Below, piece after piece: positions 19,015-26,193 of a stretch of DNA of 27,075 nucleotides; within the stretch, counting starts at the first letter, position 1; each line of letters begins with the position of its first letter. The DNA comes from Sphingobium sp. GTDB lineage: Bacteria; Pseudomonadota; Alphaproteobacteria; Sphingomonadales; Sphingomonadaceae. A model generated the notes under the pieces. That model saw nothing but the letters and a program-made list of their open reading frames with translations, was not told the DNA's origin and made no database searches. Position numbers and translations under genes: made by a program. The stretch spans positions 1-27,075 of the forward strand of contig JASBTC010000153.1 in the NCBI GenBank assembly GCA_030148625.1, in the 5' to 3' direction.

Positions 19015-20253
19015 TCAGCCAGTGATTTGGGCAAGAGCCTCGACGACATGATCGACCTCCTCCGCGGTGTTGTAATGGCATAGCCCCAGTCGAAGCAGCC
19101 CGCCGCTGTCCGCAAGGCCAAGCCGCGCGATCGCCTCGACCGCGTAGAAATTGCCCGCCCAGGCGAAGATGTTCCGTTCCGCCAAAGCTTCGGACAGCGC
19201 GTGCGGGTCGTGGCCGGCAATGGTGATGCCGAATGTCGGCACGCGTCCCTGCATCGTCGGCACGCCCCATAGCTTCAGTCCGTCGATCGTACGCAATCCC
19301 TGCAACAGGCGTTCGCCCAGAGCCTCCTCATAGGCATGGCAGCCGAGCATGGCCGCGCGCAGGCGCTCGACGCGGGTGCCGGCATCGGGCGCGAAACGGG
19401 CGCCCAGCGCTTCGAGATAATCGATGGTGCCGAGCACCGCCGCCCGCCCCTCGAAGGACGGCGTACCGGTCTCGAACCGGCGCGCCGACGGGTGGATCGA
19501 TGCCGGACGCACTTTATAGGCGCCAAGCCGCTCGACCATTTCGTCCCTGCCCCACAACACGCCCTGATGCGGACCGAAGAATTTATAAGGCGAACAGACC
19601 AGCAGATCGCAGCCAAGCGCGCGGACATCGGTCGCGACATGCGGCACCGACTGCACGGCGTCGACGAAGACCAGCGCATCGCCATGCGCGCGGACGATCT
19701 TCACGATCGCCCCGACATCGTTGAGCGTACCGATCGCATTGCTGGCACCGCCGATCGCGACCAGGCGCGTACGCGGCCCCAGGATTTCCGGCAGGCCGTC
19801 GAGCTTCAACAGGCCGGTGTCCGGATCGAAATCGATCCAGCGCACCGTCATGCCGCGATCCTGCGCAACCATCAGCCAGGGCGTGACATTGGCGTCGTGA
19901 TCGAGCCGGGTGACGACCAGTTCGTCGCCTTCGCCCCAGTCGCGCGCCAATGCCCGCGACACCGCGAAGGTCAGCGAGGTCATATTGGGGCCGAAGGCGA
20001 TCTCGCCCGGCGCGGCGCCGATCAGATCGGCCATCGCCGCATGCGCCGCATCGCTCATCGCATCGGTTTCGACCGAGGTCCGGAACGGACCGCCGCTATT
20101 GGCGGTCCCCTGTTCCAGATGCCGCACCATCGCCGCAAGCGCGGGCGCGCAGATCTGGGTTCCGCCCGGTCCGTCGAGATAGATGCGGGCATCGCCGCCA
20201 CCTGCGGTCAATGCGGGAAACTGCGCGCGCACGTCGTCGATCGGAAAAGCCAT
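19015..20253 (-). CDS. Cysteine-desulfurase-like aminotransferase class V enzyme
   Basis: 412-residue PLP enzyme of fold type I, similar to the SufS-like 'cysteine desulfurase-like' subfamily (VC1184 type). Key residues: H119 (LDHDAN) stacking on the cofactor, D198 (FVDAVQ) contacting the pyridine nitrogen, Q201, and the Schiff-base lysine K224 in SPYKFFGPH. YLDGPGGTQ near the N-terminus replaces the usual YLDNAAT. The catalytic-loop cysteine of true desulfurases is not evident; GLCHYN near the C-terminus is a different position. The start ATG at 20253 has GGGGA about 9 bases upstream; the TTG at 20274 is less likely. It stands alone on the minus strand between plus-strand genes, and no Fe-S assembly genes are nearby. 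Sulfur transfer, or another PLP lyase reaction such as kynureninase-like cleavage, remains open. Confidence 0.85.
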   Translation of the reverse strand: MAFPIDDVRAQFPALTAGGGDARIYLDGPGGTQICAPALAAMVRHLEQGTANSGGPFRTSVETDAMSDAAHAAMADLIGAAPGEIAFGPNMTSLTFAVSRALARDWGEGDELVVTRLDHDANVTPWLMVAQDRGMTVRWIDFDPDTGLLKLDGLPEILGPRTRLVAIGGASNAIGTLNDVGAIVKIVRAHGDALVFVDAVQSVPHVATDVRALGCDLLVCSPYKFFGPHQGVLWGRDEMVERLGAYKVRPASIHPSARRFETGTPSFEGRAAVLGTIDYLEALGARFAPDAGTRVERLRAAMLGCHAYEEALGERLLQGLRTIDGLKLWGVPTMQGRVPTFGITIAGHDPHALSEALAERNIFAWAGNFYAVEAIARLGLADSGGLLRLGLCHYNTAEEVDHVVEALAQITG

Positions 20254-20345
20254 GGTCAGAGTCCCCGGAACCAATGGAATGTGGCCGTCTACATCAACGC
20301 CGGAGCGCCATAAAGTCCCACGACATCCAATCGAGACACCCGATC

Positions 20346-20362
20346 GATCGATTCAATCGATC
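20346..20362. promoter_or_regulatory. 17-base palindrome in the desulfurase/dps divergent region
   Basis: GATCGATT-C-AATCGATC is a perfect inverted repeat with a single-base centre, about 105 bases upstream of dps and 93 bases from the desulfurase-like start. It has the form of a dimeric regulator operator. GATC/ATCG words are frequent in this genome style, so some inflation is expected. Nothing else in 20254-20466 was recognised. Confidence 0.3.
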
Positions 20363-20466
20363 AGGCAAAGCGAATTTTTCCGGCCGGTCACGACAAAAGG
20401 TCTGCGACTTTTTTTGCATTCTTTCGTTATGCTTCCGACTCGAATTTACGCATCATGGAGGACATC

Positions 20467-20964
20467 ATGGCCAAGGGTGGCAAGGCGAAACTGAAGACCC
20501 CGACCGATATCGGCAGCAACGAAGCGAAGAGTGTCGCCGACGCGCTCAACGGCATTCTGGCCGACAGCTATGCGCTCTACATCAAGACCAAGAATTTCCA
20601 CTGGCACGTCTCGGGTCCGCATTTCCGCGACTATCACCTGATGCTCGACGAACAGGCCACGCAGATCCTGGCGACGACCGACGAGATCGCCGAACGTGTC
20701 CGCAAGACCGGCAACACCACGCTCCGTTCGATCGGCGACATCGCCCGGCGCCAGTCGATCAAGGACAATGACGCCGAGTTCGTTTCGGCCGCGAACATGC
20801 TGGCCGAACTGCGCGAGGACAATCTGAACCTCGTCGCCAGCCTGCGCGAGGCCAAGGATATCGTCGACGAAGCCAAGGACAATGCGACCTCGGGCATTCT
20901 CGACGACTGGACCGATCAGGCCGAGCAGCGCGCCTGGTTCCTGTTCGAAGCCAGCCGGACCTGA
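20467..20964 (+). CDS. dps: Dps-family ferritin-like DNA-protection protein
   Basis: 165-residue Dps-type miniferritin that oxidises Fe2+ with H2O2 and stores iron in a dodecamer, and may bind DNA. Inter-subunit ferroxidase residues: H45 (NFHWHVSG), H57, D61 (YHLMLDEQ), D72 and E76 (DEIAER). The N-terminus is lysine-rich (MAKGGKAKLK), a known DNA-binding style in this family. I chose the ATG at 20467 because GGAGG lies 5 bases upstream; the in-frame ATG at 20455 would place that Shine-Dalgarno sequence inside the gene. Monocistronic: divergent from the desulfurase-like gene and followed by a very strong hairpin. The neighbouring GDT1 paralogues suit a metal and peroxide stress setting. Confidence 0.92.
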   Translation: MAKGGKAKLKTPTDIGSNEAKSVADALNGILADSYALYIKTKNFHWHVSGPHFRDYHLMLDEQATQILATTDEIAERVRKTGNTTLRSIGDIARRQSIKDNDAEFVSAANMLAELREDNLNLVASLREAKDIVDEAKDNATSGILDDWTDQAEQRAWFLFEASRT

Positions 20965-20993
20965 TTCCCTAACGCCGATCCGATCGCGACATG

Positions 20994-21019
20994 CCGGCGG
21001 GCCGTTGACGGCCCGCCGG
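20994..21019 (+). terminator. Very stable hairpin after dps
   Basis: 10-bp perfect GC stem CCGGCGGGCC / GGCCCGCCGG with loop GTTGAC (the loop can add two more pairs). It lies 30 bases after the dps stop and 20 bases before the riboswitch. No U tract follows, but position and stability suggest an end to the dps transcript. Confidence 0.6.
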
Positions 21020-21038
21020 ACTCGTTATACGGCCCCCA

Positions 21039-21168
21039 TGTCATCCGGGGAGTAGCCGGCCGCATCAGCCCGAACGGGCGGGATGCGGATGCTGTGTCAA
21101 CATACTTGGCCGAGAGGTCATGGCACAGCGAATCCCAGCCCGGGCTGGGATCGGCAAGACCGATGACG
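21039..21168 (+). ncRNA. yybP-ykoY: yybP-ykoY manganese riboswitch aptamer
   Basis: Mn2+-sensing aptamer in the leader of the second GDT1 gene. Signature bases are present: GGGGAGTAGCC (21047-21057) for loop L1, GTCAACATACTTGGCC (21096-21111), and GGCAAGACC (21153-21161) for L3. P1 pairs GTCATC (21040-21045) with GATGAC (21162-21167). Internal helices: CCGCATC / GATGCGG with an inner GCCC-GAAC-GGGC; GCTGTG / CACAGC (21091-21096 / 21124-21129) enclosing TGGCC-GAGA-GGTCA; and the hairpin ATCCCAGCC / GGCTGGGAT (21132-21151). Known yybP-ykoY targets include UPF0016 Mn exporters, the very family encoded next. Confidence 0.88.
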
Positions 21169-21246
21169 CCTGACCTCCGCACATGCCGGGCGGGGTGGTC
21201 ATGCGTCGTTGGTATTGCCTTCCGTCCGGCTGGAGTCACCTTCCCC
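21161..21246 (+). promoter_or_regulatory. Riboswitch expression platform
   Basis: The 3' strand of P1 can be captured by a competing stem, CGATGACGC-c-TGACC (21161-21175) with GGTCA-t-GCGTCGTTG (21197-21211), about 14 pairs including wobbles and one mismatch. The two folds are mutually exclusive because they share GATGAC. Separately, TGACCTCC (21171-21178) is complementary, with one bulge, to GGAGTCA (21232-21238), which holds the only visible Shine-Dalgarno sequence. With no U tract, control of translation initiation is more likely than termination. The direction of switching is inferred. Confidence 0.55.
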
Positions 21247-21813
21247 ATGGAAATCCTGCTCTCTTCGACGCTGCTCGTCGCCTTTGCCGAAATCGGCGAC
21301 AAGACCATGCTGCTCGCCATTGTCCTCGCCTGCCGCTTTCGCCGGCCCTGGCCGATCGTCGCCGGCATCCTCGCCGCCACCATCGTCAATCATGCGCTCG
21401 CCGCCTGGGCCGGCGCAGCCGTCGCCGGGCTGCTCGACGGCTTCTGGTTCCGCCTCGCCGTCGCGATCGGTTTCCTCGTCATGGCCGCCTGGACGCTGGT
21501 GCCCGATACGATCGACGAGGACGAAGCCGATGCGAAGACCGGCTATGGCGCCTTCCTGACCACCACCATCGCCTTTTTCCTCGCAGAGATGGGGGACAAG
21601 ACGCAGATCGCGACCGTCGCGCTCGGCGCGCAATATCAGGCAGTGACGCTGGTCGCGATGGGCACGACGCTCGGCATGATGATAGCGAACGTACCTGCCG
21701 TGTTCCTGGGCGAGCGTATCACCCGCACCTTGCCGATGACGGCGATCCGCATCGTCGCGGCCGGGATCTTCGCGGCGCTCGGGCTCTGGGCGATGTGGGA
21801 GATTTTCGGCTGA
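21247..21813 (+). CDS. GDT1/TMEM165 (UPF0016) family Mn2+ exporter, paralogue 2, riboswitch-controlled
   Basis: 188-residue inner-membrane transporter with two half-repeats and six predicted TM segments. The signature occurs as EIGDKTM (residues 15-21) and EMGDKTQ (114-120); paralogue 1 keeps ELGDKTQ in both. An acidic cytosolic loop (DTIDEDEADAK) joins the halves. A yybP-ykoY aptamer ends about 80 bases upstream, which makes Mn2+-induced export the natural role. The start ATG at 21247 follows the sequestered GGAG; the open frame extending to 21094 lies inside the riboswitch and is not coding. The 3' end is 3 bases from the convergent phosphoesterase. Confidence 0.93.
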   Translation: MEILLSSTLLVAFAEIGDKTMLLAIVLACRFRRPWPIVAGILAATIVNHALAAWAGAAVAGLLDGFWFRLAVAIGFLVMAAWTLVPDTIDEDEADAKTGYGAFLTTTIAFFLAEMGDKTQIATVALGAQYQAVTLVAMGTTLGMMIANVPAVFLGERITRTLPMTAIRIVAAGIFAALGLWAMWEIFG

Positions 21814-21816
21814 GGC

Positions 21817-22638
21817 CTATGGCCCGAGCGTGACGACCCACAAATCGGGCGGCACGCCGTAGCGCAGCGGCACGATGCTGGTGCCGAGCCCGGCGGTCAC
21901 GATGATGGTGCGGCCCAGTTCCTCGATTCGGCCGCAGGCGAAGCGCTCGCCATAGCGCGACGCGGTCGAAATCCGGCCGAACAGCGGCAGGCGGATCTGG
22001 CCGCAATGGGTATGGCCGGCCAGCACGAGCGGGAAACGCGCCGGCAGCAGCGGCACGATGTCGGGGCTGTGGCTGAGCACCAGTCGTGGCCCCGGCAGCG
22101 CATCCATCGCGCGCACCGCCGCCGCGGTGTCGGCGTGGCGCGTGATCTCGTCGTCGATCCCGCCGATCGTCAGCGGCCCGCGCCGGACGGCCTGGTTGGT
22201 GAGCAAGGTGACGCCCGTTGCCGGCACCGCCCGCCGGAACGCCGCGGTATCGCGCCAATGATCGTGATTGCCGAGCACCGCCACGGTGCCCAGCGGTGCG
22301 CGCAGCCGTTTCAATGGCGCCACCGCGGCATCGACGTCGTAATGACGCGTCGAAAACGGCTTGTCGCTCACCAGATCGCCCGCGATCACCACGATATCGG
22401 GCGCCAGCGCATTCACCCGGTCGGCGATCCGCGCCAACCGCTCGGGCGGCATGTCGGGCCCCGCGACATGGAGATCGGACATCAGCACGGCGCGGATCGG
22501 CGCCTGCCCCGCCGGCCAGTCGGGCAACGACACATAAGTCTCGCGCATCACCGGATCGCGCGTCGCTTGCCAATAGCCCCAGCCGATCACGGCGGACGCG
22601 ATGACGACCAGCAGGATGAGAACGCGGCGGATCTGCAT
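21817..22638 (-). CDS. Membrane-anchored metallophosphoesterase (YkuE/LpxG-like)
   Basis: 273-residue calcineurin-like phosphoesterase anchored by one N-terminal TM helix (about residues 5-22) with the catalytic domain probably periplasmic. Metal motifs in order: D55-x-H57 (MSDLHV), GD88 (IAGDLV), GN124-H125-D (LGNHDH), a histidine in LSHSPD, and GHTHCGQ. This pattern matches the YkuE/UDP-2,3-diacylglucosamine-pyrophosphatase-like group. The start ATG at 22638 has TTAGGAAG upstream. It lies 299 bases upstream of the ATP-dependent ligase start but is not the ligase-associated phosphoesterase PdeM, which is cytosolic. Substrate unknown. Confidence 0.88.
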   Translation of the reverse strand: MQIRRVLILLVVIASAVIGWGYWQATRDPVMRETYVSLPDWPAGQAPIRAVLMSDLHVAGPDMPPERLARIADRVNALAPDIVVIAGDLVSDKPFSTRHYDVDAAVAPLKRLRAPLGTVAVLGNHDHWRDTAAFRRAVPATGVTLLTNQAVRRGPLTIGGIDDEITRHADTAAAVRAMDALPGPRLVLSHSPDIVPLLPARFPLVLAGHTHCGQIRLPLFGRISTASRYGERFACGRIEELGRTIIVTAGLGTSIVPLRYGVPPDLWVVTLGP

Positions 22639-22708
22639 ATCGGCTTCCTAACGGAACCACGGAGCCAGGCAATTTGTTGATTGTTTCTGCACGGAAAGGA
22701 GACGGATA

Positions 22709-22882
22709 ATGCTCAAGGCTGCCCTTATCTTTCTCGTTGCCGGCCTCGTCCTTGCCGCGCTCGGCTTTGGCGGGATCGGCGGCGCATTCGTCGGAATCGC
22801 GAAGATCCTGTTCTTCGTCGCGATCGCCGTCTTTCTGATCTTCCTCGTCCTCGGCCTTGCCGCGGCGAAGAAAGTCACCTGA
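22709..22882 (+). CDS. DUF1328 (UPF0391) small membrane protein
   Basis: 57-residue hydrophobic protein with two membrane segments separated by a glycine-rich turn ([19 protein letters not shown]), matching the YtjA/UPF0391 family. Start ATG at 22709 with AAAGGAG 7 bases upstream, stop TGA at 22880-22882. Role unknown; relatives are often stress-induced. It is divergent from the phosphoesterase across 70 bases and precedes the ligase by 55 bases. Confidence 0.85.
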   Translation: MLKAALIFLVAGLVLAALGFGGIGGAFVGIAKILFFVAIAVFLIFLVLGLAAAKKVT

Positions 22883-22889
22883 ACCGGGT

Positions 22890-22910
22890 GGGCGCGGTGC
22901 AATGGCGCCC
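22890..22910. terminator. Short hairpin between DUF1328 and ligase genes
   Basis: GGGCGC (22890-22895) and GCGCCC (22905-22910) form a 6-bp stem with a 9-base loop, 8 bases after the DUF1328 stop. It may partly terminate the small-gene transcript before the ligase. The evidence is weak. Confidence 0.25.
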
Positions 22911-22937
22911 GCGTCCAATCCCGCCTAACCTACAGCG

Positions 22938-24515
22938 ATGCACGCTTTCGCCGCGCTTCTCGATCGCCTGATCTATACGCGTTCGCGCAACGCCAAGCTC
23001 AAGCTTATCGCCGATTATCTGACCGCGACGCCCGATCCCGACCGCGGCTGGGCGATGGCTGCGCTCACCGGCGATCTCGACCTGCCTGCGGTCAAACCCG
23101 CGATCATCCGGACAATGGTCGACAGCCGCGTCGATCCGGTGCTGTTCCGGATGAGCCGCGATTATGTCGGTGATTCCGCCGAGACGGTGTCGCTGATCTG
23201 GCCCGATCCGGATATTCCCCCGGCGGGCGACGCCGATCTCAGCCTGGGCGGAATCGTCGCCCGGCTCTCGAAGCTGTCGCGATCCGATGCGCCCGCGGTG
23301 CTTGGCGACCTGCTCGACCGGCTGACACCCGAAGAACGGTTCGCGCTGCTCAAGATGGCGACGGGCGCATTACGCATCGGCGTCTCGGCGCGGCTGGCCA
23401 AGACCGCGCTCGCCCAGGCGTTCGGCCGCGACGTCGAGGCGGTGGAGGAAGTCTGGCACGGTATCCGTCCACCCTATGCGTCGCTGTTCGACTGGGCGGA
23501 GGGCCGCGGGGAGCAGCCGACCACCGCCGATGTGCCGGTCTTCCGCCCCTTCATGCTCGCGCATCCGCTCGACGAGGCACGTGTGTCGCTCGACGACTAT
23601 GCCGCGGAATGGAAATGGGACGGCATCCGCGTCCAGATCGTCCGCGTCGCCGGTCAGACCCGCCTCTACAGCCGCGCGGGCGACGATATCACCCACAGCT
23701 TTCCCGAAGTCGCGGCGGATTTCGACGCCGAAGGCGTGCTCGACGGCGAGTTGCTGGTGAAGGGCGATGCACAGGGTGGCGAGGCGGCGAGCTTCAACGC
23801 GCTGCAGCAGCGGCTCGGCCGCAAACAGGTCTCGGCGCGGATGCTCGCCGATTATCCCGCCTTTGTCCGTCTCTACGACATTTTGATCGACGGTGCCGAG
23901 GATGTCCGCGCCCTGCCGTGGGAGGCGCGCCGCGCAAGGCTGGAAGCGTTCGTGCCGCGGCTCGATCCCGGCCGCTTCGACCTGTCGCGCGTGATCGAGG
24001 CGGACGGTTTCGACGCGCTCGAGGCGATCCGCGCCGGCGCGCGCGATGCGGCGATCGAGGGGGTGATGCTCAAGCGCCGCGACAGCGCCTATGTCGCCGG
24101 GCGCCGCGTCGGGCTGTGGTACAAATGGAAACGCGATCCGCTGACAGCCGACTGCGTCATGATGTATGCCCAGCGCGGCTCGGGAAAACGATCGAGCTTC
24201 TATTCGGACTATACGTTCGGTTGCTGGACCGGGACCGGCGAATTGCTGCCCGTCGGCAAGGCCTATTCGGGCTTCACCGACGACGAGCTGAAATGGCTCG
24301 ACCGCTTCGTCCGCCAGCATACCGTCAACCGTTTCGGTCCGGTTCGCGAGGTCGAGAAGAGTTTGGTCCTCGAAGTCGCATTCGATTCGATCCACGAGTC
24401 CAAGCGCCATAAATCGGGCGTCGCCATGCGCTTTCCCCGAATCGCGCGCATCCGCACCGACAAGCCGGCCGCCGAGGCCGACCGGATCGAAACGCTGAAG
24501 GCGATGATCGCATAA
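22938..24515 (+). CDS. ATP-dependent DNA ligase (cisplatin-damage-response/LigC-like type)
   Basis: 525-residue ATP-dependent ligase of the alphaproteobacterial type that pairs with the ligase-associated helicase and exonuclease. An N-terminal helical domain (about 1-200) precedes the nucleotidyltransferase core. Motif I is EWKWDGIR with the AMP-accepting K226, motif III-like DGELL begins at 269, motif IV EGVMLKR covers 374-380, and motif V WYKWKRD covers 394-400. The OB-fold domain follows (SGKRSSFYSDYTFGCW...), ending with FPRIARIRTDKPAAEAD. The start ATG at 22938 has a poor Shine-Dalgarno sequence but the N-terminus fits the family. No Ku, LigD polymerase or phosphoesterase domain is fused. 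It lies 6.4 kb from the end of its expected helicase partner. Confidence 0.93.
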   Translation: MHAFAALLDRLIYTRSRNAKLKLIADYLTATPDPDRGWAMAALTGDLDLPAVKPAIIRTMVDSRVDPVLFRMSRDYVGDSAETVSLIWPDPDIPPAGDADLSLGGIVARLSKLSRSDAPAVLGDLLDRLTPEERFALLKMATGALRIGVSARLAKTALAQAFGRDVEAVEEVWHGIRPPYASLFDWAEGRGEQPTTADVPVFRPFMLAHPLDEARVSLDDYAAEWKWDGIRVQIVRVAGQTRLYSRAGDDITHSFPEVAADFDAEGVLDGELLVKGDAQGGEAASFNALQQRLGRKQVSARMLADYPAFVRLYDILIDGAEDVRALPWEARRARLEAFVPRLDPGRFDLSRVIEADGFDALEAIRAGARDAAIEGVMLKRRDSAYVAGRRVGLWYKWKRDPLTADCVMMYAQRGSGKRSSFYSDYTFGCWTGTGELLPVGKAYSGFTDDELKWLDRFVRQHTVNRFGPVREVEKSLVLEVAFDSIHESKRHKSGVAMRFPRIARIRTDKPAAEADRIETLKAMIA

Positions 24516-24528
24516 AATTCGGCGGCGC

Positions 24529-24555
24529 TGTCGATTCGGCGACCGATCGCGCGTC
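24529..24555 (+). promoter_or_regulatory. Candidate ECF42-type promoter
   Basis: TGTCGA (24529-24534) followed 17 bases later by CGTC (24552-24555), upstream of the YCII gene whose partner is an ECF42-like sigma factor. TGTCGA in the -35 region with a CG(A/T)C-type -10 is the motif reported for ECF42 promoters. The site lies in the 107-base gap after the ligase, so it could serve autoregulation. Confidence 0.4.
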
Positions 24556-24563
24556 ATGGGCTC

Positions 24564-24599
24564 GAAACCGGATTGCCGCCGCGGCGGCGATGCGGTTTC
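24564..24599 (+). other. Hairpin in the YCII gene leader
   Basis: GAAACCG (24564-24570) pairs with CGGTTTC (24593-24599), and inside it GCCGCC (24575-24580) pairs with GGCGGC (24583-24588); the two helices are separated by an internal loop GATT/GATG. It may be a ligase terminator, or a 5'-end structure of the ECF42-dependent mRNA, since the predicted start point is only a few bases upstream. Confidence 0.4.
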
Positions 24600-24622
24600 C
24601 TGACCCCAATGGAGGACCGACG

Positions 24623-24964
24623 ATGAAATATGCGCTGCTGATCTATGGCAAGGAAGCCGATTGGGCGAATGCCAGTCCCGAGGAAATGACGGCGATCTTT
24701 GCCGAGCATGGCCGGCTGAGCGATGCGCTGGGCGCGCGCAATCTGGCGGGTGAGGAACTCGACATGACCGCGACCGCCACCACGGTGCGGACCGCCGACG
24801 GCAAGAGCATCGTCACCGACGGCCCCTTTGCCGAAACGGTCGAGCATCTCGGCGGCTTCTATCTGATCGAGGCGGCCGATCTCGACGAAGCGCTCGGCTA
24901 CGCAAAAATGCTGTCCGGGACCGTCGAGGTGCGCCCCGTCGTCGATCATTGCGCGGCGCCCTGA
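24623..24964 (+). CDS. YCII-related DGPF-domain protein
   Basis: 113-residue dimeric alpha-beta barrel protein of the YCII-related/DGPF family. The signature DGPFAET begins at residue 66, the N-terminus MKYALLIYGKE is typical, and EEMTAIFAEHG is present. In this family such proteins are encoded directly before ECF42 sigma factors. They are thought to influence sigma activity, but no enzymatic reaction is established. The start ATG at 24623 has GGAGG 7 bases upstream. Its stop overlaps the downstream sigma start by 16 bases, giving tight coupling. Confidence 0.92.
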   Translation: MKYALLIYGKEADWANASPEEMTAIFAEHGRLSDALGARNLAGEELDMTATATTVRTADGKSIVTDGPFAETVEHLGGFYLIEAADLDEALGYAKMLSGTVEVRPVVDHCAAP

Positions 24965-26169
24965 CCAACAGCCAGGCCATCGAAGCGGCCTATCGGGCCG
25001 ATTGGGCGCGGCTGCTCGCCCTGCTGGCGCGCCGCTTCGGCGATCTCGATCTTGCCGAAGAGGCGCTGGCGGAAGCATTCGCTTCGGCGGCGGCCGCATG
25101 GGACGAAGCCGGCATTCCGCAGTGCCCCGCCGCATGGCTGATGACGGCGGCGGTCCGCAATGCGATCGACCGGCTTCGTCGTCGCGCCACCGCCGCCGAT
25201 GCGCAGCGCCTGCTGGCGATCGACTCGGAGGACGCGCGCGTCGAACCCATCGATCCCGATGCGCTGCCCGACGAGCGGCTCGCGCTGATCTTCACATGCT
25301 GCCATCCCGCGCTGGCGCGCGAGGCGCAGGTCGCGCTGACCCTGCGGCTGATCGTCGGGTTGACCACAGCCGAGATCGCGCGGCTGTTCCTGGTCGCGGA
25401 GCCGACAATGGCGGCCCGCATCACCCGTGCGAAGCGCAAGATCGCCGCAGCCCGCATTCCCTTCCGCCATCCCGCCCCGTCCGAGCGGGCCGAGCGGCGG
25501 AATGGCGTGCTGGCGATCATCTATCTGCTGTTCACCGAAGGCTATTCCGCGACCACCGGCCCCGCATTGTACCGTGCGGCGCTCGCCGAGGAGGCGATCC
25601 GGCTGGGCCGCCTGATCCGGACGCTGATGCCCGGCGACGGCGAGGCCACCGCGTTGCTGGCGCTCATGCTGTTCCAGCATGCGCGGCGCATGGCGCGCAT
25701 GGACGACAAGGGCGCGCTGGTCCTGCTGAAGGACCAGGATCGCACGCGCTGGCGGCATGACGAGATCGCGGCGGCGCATGCGCTGATCGCCGCGCCCGCG
25801 CCCGATGGCCCCTATCGGCTCCAGGCGCTAATCGCCGCGGCGCATTGCGCGCCGGCAGGGTCGGACTGGCCGGCGATCGCGTCGCTCTATGCACGCCTCG
25901 ATGCATTGACGGGCTCACCCATGGTTCGCCTGAACCGCGCCGTTGCTGTCGCCGAAGCAATCGGTCCCGCCGCGGGGCTCGCGCTTCTCGAAACGACCGA
26001 CCCGCAGCTTGAGGGCCACCACCGGTTCGCGCTTGTCCGCGGCGAGCTGCTGGCCCGGATCGGCCGCACCGGGGATGCGATCGCGGCGCTCGAACGGGCC
26101 GCCGCCGGAACGGCGAACCCGGTCGAGCGCCGCCATATCGAAGCGCGGATCGCCATATTGCGGGCGTGA
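24949..26169 (+). CDS. ECF42-type RNA polymerase sigma factor with long C-terminal extension
   Basis: 406-residue extracytoplasmic-function sigma factor. Sigma-2 spans about residues 14-80 (LARRFGDLDLAEEALAEAF, AAWLMTAAVRNAIDRLRR) and sigma-4 about 122-172 (EAQVALTLRLIVGLTTAEIARLF). A conserved linker, PDERLALIFTCCHPAL, and a roughly 230-residue TPR-like C-terminal domain (FTEGYSATTG, LNRAVAVAEAIGP) are hallmarks of ECF42. Promoter recognition and self-control probably reside in this extension rather than in an anti-sigma factor, and none is encoded here. The start TTG at 24949 overlaps the YCII gene by 16 bases; the CTG at 24961 is less likely. The start is the least certain part of the call. 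Confidence 0.9.
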   Translation: MRGALTNSQAIEAAYRADWARLLALLARRFGDLDLAEEALAEAFASAAAAWDEAGIPQCPAAWLMTAAVRNAIDRLRRRATAADAQRLLAIDSEDARVEPIDPDALPDERLALIFTCCHPALAREAQVALTLRLIVGLTTAEIARLFLVAEPTMAARITRAKRKIAAARIPFRHPAPSERAERRNGVLAIIYLLFTEGYSATTGPALYRAALAEEAIRLGRLIRTLMPGDGEATALLALMLFQHARRMARMDDKGALVLLKDQDRTRWRHDEIAAAHALIAAPAPDGPYRLQALIAAAHCAPAGSDWPAIASLYARLDALTGSPMVRLNRAVAVAEAIGPAAGLALLETTDPQLEGHHRFALVRGELLARIGRTGDAIAALERAAAGTANPVERRHIEARIAILRA

Positions 26170-26193
26170 TCCGCGTTCACCCCGGTCGGCTCC

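Noticed and set aside
21094..21246. N-terminal extension of GDT1 paralogue 2
   Set aside because: It lies in the yybP-ykoY aptamer and expression platform; the family N-terminus begins at the ATG at 21247.
21817..22638. Phosphoesterase as the ligase-associated PdeM
   Set aside because: It has an N-terminal TM anchor and YkuE-like motifs, unlike the small cytosolic PdeM.
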